Source: Streptomyces sp. YIM 121038 | Lineage (GTDB): Bacteria; Actinomycetota; Actinomycetes; Streptomycetales; Streptomycetaceae | DNA: 64,000 bases | NCBI RefSeq assembly: GCF_006088715.1 | Contig: NZ_CP030772.1 | Coordinates: forward strand, 372,001 to 436,000 | Direction of reading: 5' to 3' | Part shown: positions 47,044 to 57,165 of the stretch, one piece after another | Layout of the letters: every line of letters starts with the position of its first letter | Numbering within the stretch: position 1 is the stretch's first letter | Program-made: the position numbers and the translations under genes | Notes under the pieces: model-generated | The model's input: only the letters and a program-made list of their open reading frames with translations | Databases searched by the model: none | What the model was told of the DNA's origin: nothing

Positions 47044-48533
47044 GGTGTAAAAGGCGACGAGCGTAGGTTTCGTACTGGACCGCCAAGTTCGTAGGGAAGG
47101 ACCTATTCTCGTGCACGAGCGAGTATCGCCTACCGGGGCGTTCCGTGCCGGGATCGATGCCGTCTTCGCTGAGGGCCGGCCGCTGGCCGACTGCCTGGAG
47201 CAGGTGGCCCGGCCCGGCGCGAAGCTGATCATCCAGACGGCCCTGGCGGCTGAGGCGGGTGAGTTCCCCGGCCGCGCCCGGTACCAGCGCGCCGACACCG
47301 CTGCGGCCCAGGACGACGACGGCCGGGATGCGGCCGAGGACAGCCCCGTGGCGCCGGTGGTGCGGGCCGGGCACCGCCAACGCACCCCCGGGAGGCGGTC
47401 ATCAAGACCACATCCGGGCCGGTCAAGGTCAAGAAGCCCGAGCTGCGCGGCACGAGCGAGAAGTTCGCCTCGCGTCTGTTCGGGACGACGGTGACCCGCA
47501 CGAACGCGCTCGAGTCCCTCGTCATCGCCTCGTTCGTGCGCGGCCTGTCCACCCGCGACGTTCGGAACATCCCCGCCGAGGCATTTGGGCCCGGATGCGG
47601 CGCTGTCGAAGTCCACGCTCTCCAGCATCTGCCAGGCGGTCCGCACCGAGTACGACGCCTGGCGCGAACGCGATCTGTCCGGCGTCACGCTGGACTGCTT
47701 GTTCATCGACGCCTCGCCCTTCCGCATGCACCCGAACGCTCCCGCGGAGCCGGTGCTCGCCGCCTGGGGCATCGACACCGGCGGCAGGCCCGTCCTCATC
47801 GGCCTGGAAGCCGCCGGCTCCCAATCCCACGACGCCTGGGCCGGCTTCCTCCAGGGACTCCTCGACCGCGGCCTCACCCCGCCGCTGCTGGTGATATCCG
47901 ACGGCGGCAGCGCCCTCATCTCCGCCTGCGAGCCCGTCCTGGGCCGCAGCCCGCGCCAGCGGTGTCTGATACACCAATGCCGCAACGTCACCTCGAAGGC
48001 CAGCCGCCACGACCTCGAGCAGGTCAAGAAGGAGTTCTGGGAGAACTTCGATACCAGCGAGCTCAGTATCCCGCCTGGTCAGCGGCTCGTCGAGACCGTT
48101 CAGCGCCGCACCGACGCCTTCGCCGCGAAGTGGGAGAAGAGCTACCCCGCAGCCCTCAAGCCCCTTCTGGCAGACCGGAGTCCACTCACCGCCTCCCTGC
48201 GCTTCCCTGCCGAGCACCACAAGCGGATCCGCCACTCCAGCTTCATCCAGCGGACCTCCGGCAAGACCCGGCGCCGGGTCAAGGCCATCGGCCGCTTCCC
48301 CGGCGAGACCTCCTGCGTCAGCCTGGCCTTCGCCGTCCCGTCCCGCACCGCGACCGGATGGCACGGCTTCACCACCACCCCCACCGGCCCGCGCCAACTC
48401 GAACGCATACGCCGCGACCTGCTCCACCCCACCGAGACAGAAGTGATCCACCTCGCACCCCCGGCCCGCGTGTCCCTCACCAAGGCCGCATCACATCAAC
48501 CCCACGGAACCCCTCGTCGAGCCTTTTACACCG
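47044..48533. mobile_element. IS256-family element
   Basis: The inverted ends share GGTGTAAAAGGC followed by GACGAG with one base offset, at 47044 and at 48533. One plus-strand transposase gene with frameshifts lies inside. No 8-bp target duplication was found. Confidence 0.7.
47111..48530 (+). pseudogene. IS256-family (mutator-type) transposase, frameshifted
   Basis: Begins MHERVSPTGAFRAGIDAVFA. Near 47380 it changes frame to VKVKKPELRGTSEKFASRLF and RTNALESLVIASFVRGLSTR. Near 47590 it changes again to DAALSKSTLSSICQAVR, DCLFIDASPFRMHPN (first Asp), LLVISDGGSALISACEPV (second Asp) and RCLIHQCRNVTSKAS. The catalytic parts are conserved, but the gene cannot be read in one frame. Confidence 0.75.
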
Positions 48534-48900
48534 CACCGAAGACGCGACCTCACGCTCCATCGGGGTGAAGTGGGCTAGCGCTGGTTGAATCCGTGCTGTG
48601 CTGCCCGGTGTGGGTGCGATTCCGTTGCTTTTCTGGGAGTACGGGGTTGAGTGTCCTGTGAGGTGTGCGTGTGAGGTGTGTGTGGAGCGTGGTGTGGTCC
48701 TGCCGTGTGAGCGCGGGCGCCAGTTCTGGTGGGGGCGGATCCGGGAGCTGATGCTGGCTCTGGCCGCTGCAGCCATCCTGGCCGCGTTGCTGTTCACCAT
48801 GGCGGTCTGAGCCTGGCCTGGTCTCGCTGGATGGCCAGAAGAAGGGGGTGCCGCTGGCGGAGAACCGGGCGCGAGGTTGTCTGATGGTCGGGGCGAAAGT
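48534..48900. repeat. Second copy of the 360-bp repeat
   Basis: Nearly identical in inverted orientation to 13565-13938. Here it lies between the IS256 right end and an IS-free stretch, and continues past the other copy's border into GTCCTGTTTACC, so this is probably closer to the parent locus. Confidence 0.75.
48598..48810 (+). CDS. 70-residue Cys-rich single-pass membrane protein, copy 2
   Basis: Same protein as at 13653-13865: GTG start, four Cys within ECPVRCACEVC and LPCERGR, then a C-terminal hydrophobic helix ending LLFTMAV. Two copies with intact frames inside otherwise decayed DNA suggest it is real, though short. No family recognised. Confidence 0.5.
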   Translation: MLPGVGAIPLLFWEYGVECPVRCACEVCVERGVVLPCERGRQFWWGRIRELMLALAAAAILAALLFTMAV

Positions 48901-49061
48901 CCTGTTTACCTTCGGGAGGGTGCTGGATCGCTTGCCTTCACCCGCCACTCCCGTAAAGATCATCTGGCAGCCGCCGCGATCCTGGCCTCCCCCGGCCACA
49001 GCGGCGGCTGCGTTGTACTGTCTCTCCTCGTAGTGTGGAGATGCCTGCTATGAGGAAGTTT

Positions 49062-49556
49062 GATGGCAGAGATGTGCAAGAGGTTCGAGGCGGAGTTCTG
49101 GGCCGGGGCCGTCCGGATCGTCCGTGAGGCCGGGAAGCCGATCGCCCGGGTTGCGGGGGGCCTCGGGGTCAGCGAGGGCACGCGTCGGCGCCCTGCACAT
49201 GGCCGCCGCCACCCGCGGCGGCAACGCGCACCGCGTCATCACGCACACGGACCGGGGCAGCGAGTACGCCCAGGATCTCCGGCGAGGCATGTGACCGCCT
49301 GGGCGTGGTGCAACCCACGGGACGTGCCGGCTCCGCCCTGGACAACGCGGCCGCCGAGGCGACCAACTCGACCCTGAAGACCGAGTCCATCCACCCGCGC
49401 CGTTTCACGACACGGGCCGAGGCCCCAATCAAGACCGCGACCTGCACCACCGACTGGCACAACCCCCGCCGCAGACACTCAGCCTGCGACCAGCCGTCAC
49501 CCATCGACCACGAGAACCGACACCACACCACAGAACAACAGCCCCAGGCCACTTAA
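49062..49556 (+). pseudogene. IS3-family relic with OrfA joined to OrfB C-terminus
   Basis: Begins EMCKRFEAEFWAGAVRIVRE and PIARVAGGLGVSEGT, an IS3 OrfA N-terminus. It then jumps, in another frame, to MAAATRGGNAHRVITHTDRG, GVVQPTGRAGSALDNAAAEA and TLKTESIHPRRFTTRAEAP, the C-terminal half of an OrfB. About two thirds of the element is deleted. Confidence 0.7.
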
Positions 49557-49689
49557 CGAAACCCTCCACACACAGAGACAGAGAGGATGGACACTCCTGA
49601 ACTCCCCCGGAAACGGAGACTTCCGTCCCGCCACGACACTCCTCCCCGGATCTGCAAGGTCCAATCATCAGAATGTCCACACCGCCGAG

Positions 49690-50340
49690 GTCACCTCAGC
49701 CGGGGTGGCCCGTCAATATTCCGGAGCCCTGGGCGGGGTGTGCCCCTGCCAGATCGGGGTGATGGCCGCCTGGGCCACCGGCGCCGGACAAGCCCTGGTC
49801 GACCGGGAGTTGTACCTGCCCAAGGAGCGGGCCGAGGACCGGCCGCGGTGCCGTGCGGCGTACGCCCCCGACGAGGTCGTCTTCGCGGCCAAGCCGCGTC
49901 TGGCAGAGCAGATGATCTCCCGGATCCTGCCCGACCTGCCGCAGGGACGGGTGTGGGTGGCCGCCGACGAGGTCTGCGGCCACGGCGGGGCCTTCTGCGG
50001 CTTCCTCGAAGAACACCACCTGCCCTATGTGGTCAACGTGCAGGCCGACCACACCGTGCTGCCCCGCCCCGGCTGGCGCCACCTCGCCCGCCTGGTCGAG
50101 CGCGTCGCGACCGAGGACGAGTGGGTCACCCTGCCCGCCGGACCCAGCCAGCTCGGCAGTCGCACCTGGCGGTGGTGGGTCCGCCAGATCCCCGATCCGG
50201 AGGCAGGACCCTGGGCGTGGGCGCGGTGGATCGCGGTCCGCCGCCGCCCCGAGGAGCCCGAAAACCGTGACTACTACATTGGGTGGGGGCCGCCCGGGAC
50301 CGAGCTGGAAGAGATCGTTCTGGTTCCCGGTGCCCACTAG
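49690..50340 (+). pseudogene. IS701-family transposase fragment
   Basis: Reads GVARQYSGALGGVCPCQIGV, ALVDRELYLPKERAEDRPRC, VWVAADEVCGHGGAF and YYIGWGPPGTELEEIVLVPG. This is the middle of an IS701 transposase of a subgroup unlike copies A-E. The first catalytic Asp and the final Glu region are missing. Confidence 0.65.
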
Positions 50341-50491
50341 CCTGGCTCTTTCGCTGGGGGTGGTGGGGTGCTGCTGATCGTTAATTTGTGGGTGGCGCCG
50401 ATGAGTTCGGGCCGTGGGGCATGGCTGAGTTCCGGCGCGGTGGCCGGGTCTTCGAGATCCTTGAGGTCGTGGGCGGTCAGGGGTGCACCGT

Positions 50492-50902
50492 TCAGCCGGC
50501 GGGTCGGGGCAGGGCGGCGAGCCGATGGAAGGCGTCGGCCAGTTCATTTCGCCAGGACCAGGTCGCGGAGATCCGCAGGCGGAGACGGCGGCAGCTGCGG
50601 GTGGGGCGGGCGGCGAGGTGGAGGAACTGGTAGCGGAGTCGCTTCGGCTCGGCGGTGGCCAGTTCGCCGTCCAGCAGCAGGAGCTGTGTCCAGGCGATCA
50701 GGTCGCCGGCGGCCAGGGACAGTTCGAGCCAGGCGGTGTTGATGTTGAACTGGCGGGAGGGAAAACGGCCGAGGCCGGTGTCCTTCCCGCAGCGGATGCG
50801 ATCCTCCACGGTGGCATGTCCGCGGTGGCGTACTTCCGGGAACTGGGCCGGTCCACTCCCCGCGACGGGGGTGTCGGTGAGGAAGACCTGGTGGCGCAGG
50901 CC
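50492..50902 (-). pseudogene. IS1380-family transposase, C-terminal part
   Basis: Reads CGKDTGLGRFPSRQFNINTA, WLELSLAAGDLIAWTQLLLL and RNELADAFHRLAALPRPAG, the C-terminal end of IS1380 transposases. It continues the frame from 53297-54288 once the IS701 insertion (50907-53292, CTCG duplicated) is removed: the joined reading is SLLDTVEGLRHQVF. Confidence 0.75.
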
Positions 50903-50916
50903 CTCGTAGGACTTTG

Positions 50917-51146
50917 TTAGGTGGTGTCGTAGGGCTGCCAGGGGGCGGGTTGGTTGCAGGTGGGGCAGCGGCCGTTCCAGGTCGCGAGGAGGTGCTGGAG
51001 GAGGTCGAGGGCCTGGTAGAGGGTCAGGCCCTGGCAGGGGCTTTTGGGTCGGTGCGCTGTTCGGTCAGGAAGAGGTGGGCGGCGGTCACGAGGGTGACGT
51101 GGCGGTGCCAGCCGTTCCAGCTGCGGCCTTCGAAGTGGTCCAGACC
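50917..51146 (-). pseudogene. IS701-family transposase E, C-terminal tail
   Basis: This is the displaced C-terminus of the gene at 52156-53253. It includes [20 protein letters not shown] and WNGRCPTCNQPAPWQPYD before the TGA at 50917. Confidence 0.75.
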
Positions 51147-51148
51147 TA

Positions 51149-52152
51149 GGCACTGTTTCTCGGATCTCCTGACGTGACATGGGTGTTGGGGTCAGGCTGG
51201 GTGTATGGGTCGTGGGGATTTGACGAATGCGGAGTGGGATCGCCTGGAGTCGCTCCTGCCTCGTGGTGGTGCGCGTGGAGGCCGGTGGAGTGACCATCGG
51301 CGGGTGATCAACGGGGTGTTGTATCGGGTGCGGACGGGTGTGCAGTGGCGGGACCTGCCGGAGCGGTTCGGACCGTGGGAGACGGTCTACAAACGTCATC
51401 GCCGCTGGTCGGCGGACGGAACGTGGGCGATGCTGCTGTCTCGCGCCCAGGCGGCCGAGGACGCAGAGGGCCGGATCGACTGGGACATCTCGGTGGACTC
51501 CACCACGGTGCGGGCGCACCAGCATGCTGCCGGCGCGAGGAAAGCCCCCTCGGCCCCGCCCCCTCAAAAGGGGGCGGGGCGGGGTACGAACCAGGTCGAT
51601 CCGGTGGTGCGGAAACTGGTCGTCCGGCTGGAGGAGGTGGTCCGCTCGGCGAATGCCTGGGACGTTCCCGCGGCGGGTTCACCACCAAAATCCACCTCGC
51701 TGCCGACGGACGATGCAGACCCCTCACCTTTGTCCTGACACCCGGACACTACGGTGACGGGCCTCAGTTCGAGCGGGTGCTGAGCCAGATTTCCGTGCCC
51801 CGCAGCGGAGTTGGGCGGCCACGGAGCCGCCCCGATCACGTGCTGGCCGACAAGGCCTACACGTCCCGGAAGAACCGCCGTTACCTGCGACGACGCGGAA
51901 TCCGGCACACCATCCCCGAACGCCTCGACCAGCAAAGACACCGGCGAAACCGAGGTTCCCGCGGCGGTCGGCCCACCGGATTCGACAGCGAGCGTTACAA
52001 GAAGCGCAACACCGTTGAACGGGCCATCAACCGCCTCAAGGGCTTCCGCGCCGTCGCAACCCGCTACGAGAAACGCGGCTACATCTACCTCGGCACCATC
52101 ACCCTCGCAGCCCTCGCCATCTGGCTTCGCACGTGATCCGAGAAACAGTGCC
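51149..52152. mobile_element. IS5-family (IS427-like) element, copy 1
   Basis: Perfect 18-bp inverted ends GGCACTGTTTCTCGGATC, with TA duplicated at 51147-51148 and 52153-52154. The length is 1004 bp, the same as copy 2 at 61462-62465, and the encoded frames are identical. This points to very recent transposition. Confidence 0.9.
51205..52136 (+). CDS. IS5/IS427-type transposase in two overlapping frames
   Basis: Frame 1 (51205-51738) begins MGRGDLTNAEWDRLESLLPR and contains VDSTTVRAHQHAAGARK. Frame 2 continues GRSRGGFTTKIHLAADGR, HVLADKAYTSRKNRRYL and NTVERAINRLKGFRAVATRY to TGA at 52134-52136. The frames overlap around the run CTCAAAAGGGGGCGGGG near 51566, a plausible slippery site. Two-frame transposases joined by frameshifting are known in this group. 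Both copies have the same organisation, which argues against a random error. Confidence 0.8.
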
Positions 52153-52155
52153 TAG

Positions 52156-53253
52156 GGCGGTCTTCAGTTCGCGGTAGTCGTGCTCGATGCGCCAGCGTGT
52201 CTTGGCCAGCCGGACCAGGACACTGGGCGGGAGGTCGGCGGGCAGGTTGGACAGCCAGTACCTGACCGGCTCGTCGGCGTCCGGGGGCCACTGGGCGATC
52301 AGCCAGCGCAGGGAGAGGGTGCCGTCGGCGGCGGGCCGGGGGCGGCGCCCGGCCGGGCGGACGCGAAGGAGTACGAACCGGGACCGCATACGGTCTTTGG
52401 AGCCGTGGCGCCAGGTGATGGTGACGGCCTGGCGGCGGCCGGCGGTCAGCACATGGCCGCGCAGGCTGAGCGGACGGGTGCGGTAGCGGGACAGCGGGCG
52501 TGGTCTCCGCCCGCCATAGGGCGGTGTCACCGGCTGGGCGTCCGCCGCATAGGCCGTCAGCTCGCCTTTGACCTGGAGCACGTAGGCCAGGTGCCGTTCC
52601 TCCAGCCCGGTGCGGAAGGCGGCGTTGCTGCCGTAGGCGGCATCCGCGGTCACCACTGGCGGCCGCAGTCCGGTCCCGGCCAGGTCATCCAGCATGTCCA
52701 GCGCCAGCTGCCACTTGGGCCGGTGACGCACCATGGGCGGGATCCGGCAGCGCCGGCGCCGCTCGGCGGCCGCTGGCCCGTCCCAGCACGCAGGCACGAA
52801 CAGCCGCCAGGCCAGCGGGCAGGAAGCGGCATCGGTGGCCGCGTGCACGCTCACCGCGACCTGGCAGTTGGCCTTCTTGCCCAGCGTGCCGCAGTACTGC
52901 ACTGCCACCGCCGGCGAGTGATCACCATCCTTGGGGAAGGCGGTGTCATCCACCACCCACACTTCCGGACAGACCGCGGCCACCGCCCGCCTGGCCAGCC
53001 GCCGCTGAACCACAGCGGCCAGCCAGGTCGACGACGTGACGAACTGCTGCAACCGCTGGTGATCAACACCGAGGCGGCGGGCCATCGGCTGCATCGACTT
53101 GCGCCGCCCGTCCAGCAGCAGGCCCCGCAGATACAACCCGCCCTTGGCCCGCTGGTCCGACCGCACCAGCGGAGCGAACACCTCCGCCGCGAACTCCTCC
53201 AACCGGTCCCGGCACCCGGCAAGCTCCTCCGGAGTCATACCCCCAGCCAACAA
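52156..53253 (-). pseudogene. IS701-family transposase E, split by IS5 copy 1
   Basis: The N-terminal and catalytic part reads EVWVVDDTAFPKDGDHSPAV, QYCGTLGKKANCQVAVSVHA, VTADAAYGSNAAFRTGL and KTRWRIEHDYRELKTALG. It should continue into the tail now beyond the IS5 (reading minus from 51146: [18 protein letters not shown] to CNQPAPWQPYDTT, stop at 50917). Without the IS5, the gene would be intact and about 430 residues long. Confidence 0.8.
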
Positions 53254-53296
53254 CCAACCCCGAACTACGCCAACCCACCTAACAAAGTCCTACTCG

Positions 53297-54288
53297 ACGG
53301 TGTCGAGCAAGGAGAGCTGGGCGCCGGGGTGCGGGCGTTCACGGCGCACGATGATCCGGGTTCCGGCCGGATAGCCCACCAGGCTGACCATGCCGGTCAG
53401 CTCGGCGGCCTCGGCGCCCTCGCGCAGGCTGCCGTCCTGGTCGAGGGCCGGATGCCACAACCGGTCGGGAACAGCGCGAATCGCCCTGCGGATGGGCTCG
53501 GTGACGGCATGGCCAACCGAAAAGAACGTACGTATCCCGCGCTCGCGCAGGTCACGGATGTGCGCGAGGAACAGCTTGGAGCATCCGGCGCTGTCGGTGC
53601 GGATCAGGATGTCGGTGCCGTGCCGGTGGGCGTCGGGGAGCTGAGCGAGGGCATCGTCGAGCACGGTGATGTGATCGCTCGCGGTGTTCGCCCCGGCGTT
53701 TCCGGGACGCAGTCGTCCGGCCAGGGCACCGCGGGTGCTGGCCGGGAAGCACAGCAGCGGGTGGTAGCCGAAGCCGCCCTTGTATGCCGGCGCGGTGTCC
53801 TGCTTCTCGGAATGGCAGGTCACCAGGGTGGCATCGAGGTCCAGCACGAGACCGGGCACCTCGCGTCCGCCGGCTCGTACTGTGGGAATGCCTTCGCCGC
53901 TCTCGGCGGCCTGCAGCCAGGCTATCTCCCGGGCCTGGGCGCGAGCTGTCCGCACCCGGGTGAGCACCTTGTCGTCGATTTGGGCGAGCAGCCGCCAGGC
54001 GGTGGCTGTGGACGCCACCGGTCCGAACACCTCGCCCTGGTCCCGCAGTACCGCGAGATCGGTGATCGTCTCGCCGCCGTCGGCGATCATCACCGCAAGG
54101 TCCACGGCGACCCGGCCGGGATCGTGGCCGGTCCCGCGTGGCCGCAGCGAACCCAGCACGCTCGAGTACGCCGCCGTCAGTCCCGTCGCATCGGCGAGAT
54201 CCACGAGCAGGCGTGCCCCGGCATGCCCGACCACCCCCGAACCGTCCGCCGTGACATGGACCTTGGGACGCGAACCGATAGCCTTCAC
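53297..54288 (-). pseudogene. IS1380-family transposase, N-terminal and catalytic part
   Basis: From GTG 54288: KAIGSRPKVHVTADGSGVVG, AVMIADGGETITDLAVLRDQ, VPGLVLDLDATLVTCHSEKQ (first Asp), DILIRTDSAGCSKLFLAHI (second Asp) and GIRTFFSVGHAVTEPI. These are typical IS1380 motifs. The gene is interrupted at the 3' side by IS701 E. The upstream side abuts IS630 a at TA 54325-54326. Confidence 0.82.
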
Positions 54289-54326
54289 GCAGAAAGTGCC
54301 TTCCAACCGAGACAGCAGAGACCCTA

Positions 54327-55483
54327 CTGAGTTTTTCGTTAGTTCTGTGGTGGTTTGGGATGGAGTGTTAGTCCGGTATGGGTGAGGAAGGACCACGGGA
54401 GTTGTTCGTTGGAGCAGATCCGGTGGATGCCGCTTTCGGCGGCGTCGGCGATGTCGGCGAGGTGGTCGCCGGCGAGGTTGGCCAGCTCGCGGGTCTTGAT
54501 GGCCGACCACAGCAGTTCCACCGGGTTGAGTTCGGGTGCGTAGGCCGGTAGCCGCTCCAGGGTCAACCAGTCCTGTTCGGCCGCCCAGGCCCGCATGTCC
54601 CGACTCCGGTGGGCCGACAGTCCGTCCCACACCAACACCACCGATTCGCCAGCGTAGAAGGCCTTGACCTGTTCCAGCACCTCGTTCAAGGAAGTGGTGT
54701 TGCAGCTGCCGGGTTTGAGGTGGAAGCACATTCGCGGGCCGCGTTCGGGGTCCGCGGCGTGGTAGCCCAGCGCGGCGGCCATCCCGGCGCGCTTCCAGTT
54801 CAGCCGGTGCCGCAGGATGGGAGTGTGCCCGCGGGGTGCGTAGGTGCGGCGTACCTGGGGCAGCAGCGACACGCCTGATTCGTCGAAGAATACGATCCAG
54901 GCACGTTTCTTCACCGCCCCATTTTGATGCGTGGCCACTCCTTGGCGACCCATCGGGCGATCTCGGGCTCGTCCCGCTCGACGGCCTGACGTCGGGGACG
55001 CTGCAGACTCCACCCCAGCCGCCCGGTCAGCAGCCGCCACACGGATGCCCGGGCCAGCCTCACCCCGGTCACCCGCTCCACCAGCACGCCGACCCGTTCC
55101 AGGGTCCACAGATCCGCCTCGAACCCGTGCGCCTGGGCGCCTTGTTCCAACGCGGCCCGCACCAGCCCGACTTGGGGGTCATCCAGCTTGGGCGGCCGGC
55201 CGGTGGCAGGCCGCCGCCGCAGAGCTTGAGCTCCACCCTGCTCCCACAGGCGTCTCCACCGGCGCACGCTCTCGGGATGCATCCCCACCATCCGCGCGAC
55301 CTCGGATGTAGAACGTCCCAGTTCGAACAACTCGACCGCGCGCATGCGACGGGCCTCGGCCAACTGCGGCCGCGTCAAAGGCAGAACGGAGACATCGGAA
55401 ACAACAGCCTGCGACTCGGAAGACACACCAGCATGCTCACACCGCCGAAGCCCCTGCACCCACAGAACCAACGAAAAACTCAG
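54327..55483. mobile_element. IS630-family element a
   Basis: The ends CTGAGTTTTTCGTTAGTTCT (from 54327) and its inverse (to 55483) are flanked by TA at 54325-54326 and 55484-55485, the usual IS630 target. The same element begins again at 63858. Confidence 0.88.
54339..55471 (-). CDS. IS630-family transposase in two overlapping frames
   Basis: Frame 1 from 55471 (good internal start at VSSESQ) carries the HTH domain: VELFELGRSTSEVARMVGMH, PESVRRWRRLWEQGGAQAL and VWRLLTGRLGWSLQRPRR, ending KEWPRIKMGR. Frame 2, to 54339, carries the catalytic domain: WIVFFDESGVSLLPQVRRTY, SVVLVWDGLSAHRSRDM and LPAYAPELNPVELLWSAIKT. They overlap at an A-rich spot near 54920 (ATCAAAATGGGG). In several IS630 members expression depends on frameshifting there. 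A simple indel is the alternative. Confidence 0.78.
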
Positions 55484-55516
55484 TAGTGCCGTGACCGTAA
55501 GTCCTTCGGGGGTTGA

Positions 55517-56680
55517 TCATGCTGCCAGTGCGACGGAGGATTCTTCGTGGTGATCGGCGGTGTGCCGGTCGAGCCTGGCCAGCAGATCGTCCAGGTCGGT
55601 GGTGGTGAACTTCCACTGGAACGGCTGTACTGTGGCGTTGTAGCGGTCTTCGAATGCTCGGAGCCGGTCCCTGACCTCGGCGAGGTCGGTGAAGTCGTTG
55701 GGTGAGACGACCTTGCGCTGCACGACGGAGAAGTAGATCTCGATCTGGTTCAGCCAGGAGGCGTGTACCGGGTGTGGACCATGGCCGCGTTCGGGAACGC
55801 TGCGGTCAGCCGGTCGGCGGCTTTCTGGCCGCGGTGGGAGGAGCCGTTGTCCACGATCCAGAACACGCGCTTGGCGCTGGCATAGGGCTCGGTGCGCATG
55901 ACCTGGGTGACCAGGTTCATGAACGGGACGATGCCGGTGCGTTCTTCGGTACGGCCGAACACCTTCGCGGCGTGGACGTCGTAGGCGGCGAGGTAGGCGA
56001 GTGCGCCGCCGCGCCGGTAGGTGTGTTGACGCGCATCGCCCTCGCTTTCCCGGGCGGAAGAGTGGGGTGGCAGCGGAAGCGGGCCTGGATGGAGGTTTCT
56101 CGTCCGCGCTGATGACGTACTCGTCCTCGCCCAGCGGCGTGCCCTCGAAAATGCGGGCGTACAGGTCAAGGACGCGCTTGGCCTTGGGGCGGAAGTCCGG
56201 GTCGGTGATGAAGATCCAGGACTGGTGCTGCCACGGCTTGAGCGCGTCGGCCCTGAGCCAGCGGCGCACGGTGGAGGCCGATACGAAGGCGACGATGCCC
56301 CGCGCGATGGCCTCACGGGCCAGCTCCGGGCACGACCAGCGCGAGATCGGCACCCCGCTCTCGGCGGGGAGACGGCAGGCCACGGCCTTGACCCCGGCGG
56401 CCTGCACCGGCGTGAACGAGGCCGGGCGGCCGCAGCGTTCACGGTCCTTCAGTCCGGGCAGGCCCGCCCGGGCAAACCGGCCCCGCCAGCGGCGCACGGT
56501 GTCCAGGTGCAGCCCCGTCTCCCGCGCGATACGCGCATTGGAGCGTCCACGCGCGGCATGCAGCACCACCTGAGCGCGCACCCGCAGCCGGTGCTCGGTC
56601 CTGTGACCGTAGGCCATCTTCTTCAACCGCTCACGCTCGGCGGAGCTCGGGGCTATCGGACAGGCCGGGGCAACAGGCAT
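55517..56680 (-). pseudogene. IS630-family transposase b, two compensating frameshifts
   Basis: From ATG 56680: RVRAQVVLHAARGRSNARIA, RETGLHLDTVRRWRGRF, AFVSASTVRRWLRADALKPW and DEYVISADEK. It then leaves the frame at about 56085 and returns near 55770 with HASWLNQIEIYFSVVQRKVV and VQPFQWKFTTTDLDDLL. The middle, in a second frame, contains ALAYLAAYDVHAAKVFGR and VFWIVDNGSSHRGQKAADRL. It is close to intact apart from two small indels. Confidence 0.78.
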
Positions 56681-56787
56681 GGCGGACCGATCGTCAAGTG
56701 GATCAAGAACAGGCCCAGCCTGCCCCGCCCGCCGCCCGGGCGGGCCCGCCACACCGCAGCGGGCGACGGTCGGGCAGGATGACCGCC

Positions 56788-57114
56788 ATGCCCACACCGC
56801 CGCCCTCCACCAAGACCTCCCTCGCCCAGCGGCTGTCCGCCCGCGCGCGCACCGCCTGGCCCCAGCTGGCCTCGGTGCACGTGCGTCACCGCGGCGCCTT
56901 CGCCTACGCCGACGGCGAGCTGCCCGGCGGCGACGTGATCAAACTGATGCGCCTGCCCTACGGCGGCTCCGCCAGTACCTGGGGCTTCGCTCTCTACCTC
57001 GCCAGCACCGACACCTACCAGGACACGCTCCTGCCCACCGGCACCTTCGCCGGCACACCCGAAGACGCCCTGGACTGCGCCTGCGGCCTCTACCTCACCG
57101 GCCCGGATCTGTAA
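56788..57114 (+). CDS. Passenger protein of IS630 b, function unknown
   Basis: A 108-residue protein from ATG 56788 (AGGA eight bases upstream; ATG 56779 is an alternative). Segments are TAWPQLASVHVRHRGAFAYA, DVIKLMRLPYGGSASTWGFA, STDTYQDTLLPTGTFAG and EDALDCACGLYLTGPDL. I recall similar small proteins in Streptomyces IS-rich DNA, but no function. It lies wholly within the inverted ends and diverges from the transposase, so it moves with the element. A product with conserved aromatic and Gly positions and an intact frame argues for real coding. Confidence 0.65.
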   Translation: MPTPPPSTKTSLAQRLSARARTAWPQLASVHVRHRGAFAYADGELPGGDVIKLMRLPYGGSASTWGFALYLASTDTYQDTLLPTGTFAGTPEDALDCACGLYLTGPDL

Positions 57115-57165
57115 CACCCCGCACCCGCACACATCACGCCCCACCGTCAACCCCCGAAGGACTTA

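Larger units (their letters stand above)
50907..53292. mobile_element. IS701-family element E inside IS1380, with CTCG duplication
   Basis: The ends TAGGACTTTGTTAGGTGG (from 50907) and its perfect inverse (to 53292) are flanked by CTCG at 50903-50906 and 53293-53296. The element is itself interrupted by IS5 copy 1 at 51149-52152. Confidence 0.88.
55500..57163. mobile_element. IS630-family element b with a passenger gene
   Basis: The ends AGTCCTTCGGGGGTTGA (from 55500) and its inverse (to 57163) are flanked by TA at 55498-55499 and 57164-57165. Inside are a minus-strand transposase and, divergent from it, a plus-strand gene at 56788-57114 that is not a transposase. Confidence 0.85.

Noticed and set aside
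52180..54330. 716-codon plus-strand open frame
   Set aside because: Antisense to the IS701 and IS1380 transposases.
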